From the NCBI RefSeq assembly GCF_947501905.1, contig NZ_CANMXL010000007.1, forward strand, positions 23,652-87,651: 64,000 nucleotides of DNA, read 5' to 3'. This DNA comes from an uncultured Winogradskyella sp. (lineage in GTDB: Bacteria > Bacteroidota > Bacteroidia > Flavobacteriales > Flavobacteriaceae). Position numbers and translations under genes: made by a program. Shown one piece after another: positions 61,620 to 64,000 of the stretch (positions within the stretch are counted from its first letter, which is position 1; every line of letters starts with the position of its first letter). The notes beneath the pieces were generated by a model. It saw nothing but the letters and a program-made list of their open reading frames with translations, had not been told where the DNA came from and ran no database searches.

Positions 61620-63560
61620 TTATTTGAAAGTCTTTAGACTTTCGTTTACTTGTTTTTTTACAATCTCTGAAAAGGCTTCTACACTTATTGTGCCAAGGTC
61701 TTCACCTCCGTGAGCCCTTACCGTTATTGTATTGTCCTTCTCTTCTTGCTCGCCAACAATAATCATAAACGGAAACTTTTGCATTTCTGCTTCACGAATT
61801 TTCTTACCTACAGTCTCGTTTCTATTGTCTGCGAGGGCGCGAATTTCGTCATTTTCTAGCAAATTTAAAACTTTTTCAGTGTATTTTTCATATTTCTCAC
61901 TGATTGATAATACAATAGCTTGCTCAGGCATTAACCAAAGCGGAAAATTTCCTCCGGTATGCTCCAGTAATATGGCTACAAAACGCTCCATACTTCCAAA
62001 CGGCGCACGGTGAATCATTACAGGTCTATGCAGCTCATTATCACTGCCTTTGTAAGTCAAATCAAAACGTTCAGGTAGATTGTAATCTACTTGTATAGTA
62101 CCAAGTTGCCATTGACGACCAAGAGCATCCTTCACCATAAAGTCTAATTTAGGACCATAAAAAGCAGCTTCCCCTTCTTCAACAACATAATTAAGGCCTT
62201 TGTCCTTTGCAGCATTGAGAATAGCATTTTCAGCTTTTTCCCAATTTTCAAGACTTCCTATATATTTATCAGGAGTTTTTGGGTCTCTAATAGAAACTTG
62301 TGCTGTAAAGTTTTCAAATCCTAAAGAGCCAAACACATAAAGTACAAGGTCAATAACTTCTTTAAATTCCCTATCCAGTTGGTCTGGTGTGCAAAAAATA
62401 TGAGCATCATCTTGTGTAAAACCTCTAACACGAGTTAAGCCATGTAATTCACCACTTTGTTCATATCTATATACAGTACCAAATTCCGCATAACGTTTAG
62501 GTAGTTCTTTATAAGAAAAAGGTCGCGTATTATATATCTCACAATGGTGAGGACAGTTCATGGGTTTTAATAAAAACTCTTCACCTTCAGCAGGAGTGTT
62601 TATGGGTTGAAAACTATCTTCTCCATATTTTGCATAATGACCAGAAGTGACGTATAGTTCCTTTTGTCCAATATGTGGTGTCACAACCATTTCGTAACCC
62701 GCTTTTTTCTGAGCAGCTTTCAAGAAATTCTCCAGGCGTTCTCTTAGCGCAGCACCTTTTGGCAACCATAACGGAAGACCTTGACCAACCTTTCGAGAAA
62801 ACGCAAAAAGTTCCAACTCTTTACCTAATTTTCTATGGTCACGTTTTTTAGCTTCTTCTAGTAAATGTAAATACTCTGTAAGCTCTTTTTGTTTTGGGAA
62901 AGTAATTCCATAAACACGAGTCAGTTGTTTTTCATTTTCATCACCTTTATAATAAGCACCAGCTACACTTAGTACTTTTACGGCTTTTATAATTCCTGTA
63001 TTTGGTATGTGTCCGCCGCGACATAAATCAGAAAACGTAGAATGGTCACAGAAACTAATGGTACCATCTTCAAGACTCTCAATCAAGTCAACTTTGTATT
63101 CATTTTTACCATTGTACATGGCTAAAGCATCAGCTTTAGAAACAGAGCGCATCTTAAAATCGTGCTTACCGCGAGCAATTTCAAGCATCTTATTTTCAAT
63201 CGACTTAAAATCTTTTTCAGAAATAGAACCTTCTCCTAAATCAACATCGTAATAAAAACCATTTTCAATGGCTGGTCCAACCCATAGTTTTACACCAGGA
63301 TATAGTTCTTCCAAGGCTTGTGCAAGTACGTGAGCAGAAGAGTGCCAAAAAGCCTTTTTACCATCATCATCACGCCATGTATATAAAATAAGACTACCAT
63401 CGGTGGTCAATGGAGTGGTGGTTTCAATAACTGTATTATTGAATTTTGCAGATATAACATTGCGGGCAAATCCCTCGCTAATATCTACAGCCACTTCATG
63501 AGGTGTCACACCTTTATCAAAAGCGCGCACCGAACCGTCAGGTAGAGTAATTTGTATCAT
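61620..63560 (-). CDS. thrS: Threonyl-tRNA synthetase
   Basis: 646 residues, full length: TGS domain (about 1-62), editing domain (about 70-225, with [19 protein letters not shown] and the zinc-type HDF-like [17 protein letters not shown]), class II core, and anticodon-binding domain (about 545-646). The catalytic zinc cysteine and histidines lie in [14 protein letters not shown] and in the conserved [15 protein letters not shown]. Motif 2 is [31 protein letters not shown]. It charges tRNA-Thr and edits serine. First gene of the operon with infC, rpmI and rplT; strong promoter at 63588. Confidence 0.97.
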   Translation of the reverse strand: MIQITLPDGSVRAFDKGVTPHEVAVDISEGFARNVISAKFNNTVIETTTPLTTDGSLILYTWRDDDGKKAFWHSSAHVLAQALEELYPGVKLWVGPAIENGFYYDVDLGEGSISEKDFKSIENKMLEIARGKHDFKMRSVSKADALAMYNGKNEYKVDLIESLEDGTISFCDHSTFSDLCRGGHIPNTGIIKAVKVLSVAGAYYKGDENEKQLTRVYGITFPKQKELTEYLHLLEEAKKRDHRKLGKELELFAFSRKVGQGLPLWLPKGAALRERLENFLKAAQKKAGYEMVVTPHIGQKELYVTSGHYAKYGEDSFQPINTPAEGEEFLLKPMNCPHHCEIYNTRPFSYKELPKRYAEFGTVYRYEQSGELHGLTRVRGFTQDDAHIFCTPDQLDREFKEVIDLVLYVFGSLGFENFTAQVSIRDPKTPDKYIGSLENWEKAENAILNAAKDKGLNYVVEEGEAAFYGPKLDFMVKDALGRQWQLGTIQVDYNLPERFDLTYKGSDNELHRPVMIHRAPFGSMERFVAILLEHTGGNFPLWLMPEQAIVLSISEKYEKYTEKVLNLLENDEIRALADNRNETVGKKIREAEMQKFPFMIIVGEQEEKDNTITVRAHGGEDLGTISVEAFSEIVKKQVNESLKTFK

Positions 63561-63587
63561 TATATATTATAAGTTTTTAATAACTGA

Positions 63588-63618
63588 CAAATATATAGGT
63601 ATATCAGCAACTGGCAAA
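63588..63618 (-). promoter_or_regulatory. Promoter of the thrS-infC-rpmI-rplT operon
   Basis: Minus strand: TTTG (63618-63615), exactly 19 bases, then TATATTTG (63595-63588). Full consensus match, 27 bases before the thrS ATG. No T-box-like leader fits in the short 5' region. Confidence 0.75.
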
Positions 63619-63654
63619 GTGTAGGAGGTAATAACTGTGTAATATTCTTTTCTT

Positions 63655-63807
63655 GGCGTTCCCTTGCTAAAAGCAGGTCGGGCTTTATGTTCCAAATCCT
63701 CGTAATCTAATATACTTTAATACTAGATTAATATGGGCTATTCACTGCAACTACCAAGTAATCACGATTTTTTTCTAAATAGCATTTATGAATAATCCCT
63801 AACGCGG
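63655..63807. repeat. Degenerate intergenic repeat-like element
   Basis: It opens with GGCGTTCCC (63655-63663) and GGTCGGGCTTT (63676-63686) and closes with ATCCCTAACGCGG (63795-63807). GCGTT and AACGC at the two ends can pair. A bulged hairpin CCTTGCTAAAAGCAGG lies inside, and TAATCTA/TAGATTA form another stem. I recall intergenic sequences with these same ends in many flavobacterial genomes; the middle here is diverged. Function unknown. Confidence 0.5.
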
Positions 63808-64000
63808 TTTTTTTAAATCAACATTCCATTTTTAGTATATGTTAGTTTTCAAAAAAAAAGAGAAATTTAGTAGTACATATATTAAGGTATAAGAAGAGTC
63901 AATTTTTGGTTATTAATTTTAATTTTTTCATCAGTCTTAATCACTGATAATAAGTTATTTATAATTGTCAAAAAAAGTAAATAAAAATTAATTTGGTAAA
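63808..64000. other. AT-rich gene-free end of window
   Basis: I see no coding region, RNA gene or clear promoter. The neighbouring gene lies outside the window. Confidence 0.5.

Noticed and set aside
63561..63660. T-box leader upstream of thrS
   Set aside because: The consensus promoter leaves only about 20 bases of leader, far too short.

Overview
The window is a stretch of a flavobacterial chromosome (Bacteroidota, Flavobacteriaceae-like). It is AT-rich. Several promoters fit the Bacteroidota consensus TTTG-N19/20-TAnnTTTG. It has type IX secretion sorting domains, a PUR-alpha-like DUF3276 protein, a long NusB, an archaeal/eukaryal-type ProS, a zeaxanthin-type carotenoid pathway and split transketolase subunits. 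Nearly all of it reads as core chromosome. I see no phage, insertion sequence, CRISPR array or rRNA operon. The one segment that looks accessory is 8195-10667.

Layout. 1-4190 (minus): truncated M14 carboxypeptidase, DUF3276 protein, ABC exporter half. 4323-7446 (plus): leucine-type dehydrogenase, then nusB, a DUF1573 lipoprotein and yajC. 7529-10707: intergenic repeat, DUF1801/YdeI protein, and a 714-residue WD40-like protein between 10-bp inverted repeats. 10708-13103: divergent pepT and pyrD. 13142-18842: type IX-secreted M43 protease, LysE-type exporter, HMG-CoA lyase, FecA-like receptor. 19153-24491: guaB, Tat-signal class V aminotransferase, crtY, a small unknown, a type IX-secreted protein. 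24749-29906: three tandem periplasmic chaperone/PPIase genes and a MoxR ATPase. 30020-32438: aconitase behind twin palindromes.

32517-39457: SnoaL-like protein, rpsT, tRNA-Glu, proS, a Trp/Gly- and Arg-rich lipoprotein, a FadL-like porin, a Crp-type regulator, and a lipoprotein with two RskA-like domains. 39530-43790: TlpA thioredoxin, then the minus-strand operon merR(CarH-like)-crtI-crtB-crtZ. 43871-44080: tRNA-Leu and tRNA-Lys. 44212-48004: aroK, an Hsp15/methyltransferase/phosphoribosyltransferase operon, an FKBP-like lipoprotein, an outer-membrane barrel. 48058-50565: split transketolase with an unrelated gene between its halves. 50735-60269 (plus): tgt, lptF/G, EamA transporter, accA, dnaB, AI-2E transporter, a secreted ThuA/GATase-like protein, a membrane nucleotide cyclase. 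60339-63618 (minus): thrS-infC-rpmI-rplT with a strong promoter. The last 380 bases hold an intergenic repeat-like element.

How the genes work together. crtB, crtI, crtY and crtZ would take geranylgeranyl-PP to zeaxanthin; the first gene of the crt operon encodes a MerR protein with most of the B12/light-sensing signature of CarH, so pigment production is probably light- or cobalamin-controlled. The PPIase trio, YajC, LptF/G, the FadL-like porin and the TonB receptor serve envelope biogenesis and uptake. guaB, pyrD and aroK are biosynthetic; acn and the transketolase belong to central carbon metabolism; nusB, infC, thrS, proS, tgt, rpsT, rpmI, rplT and the tRNAs are expression genes.

The points most worth a second look are the CarH-like operon, enzymes with altered key residues (Tgt without zinc cysteines, class 2 PyrD with a class 1 cysteine, ABC half-transporter with Asp for Glu), infC starting on AUA, the interrupted transketolase pair, and several perfect palindromes in promoter regions.
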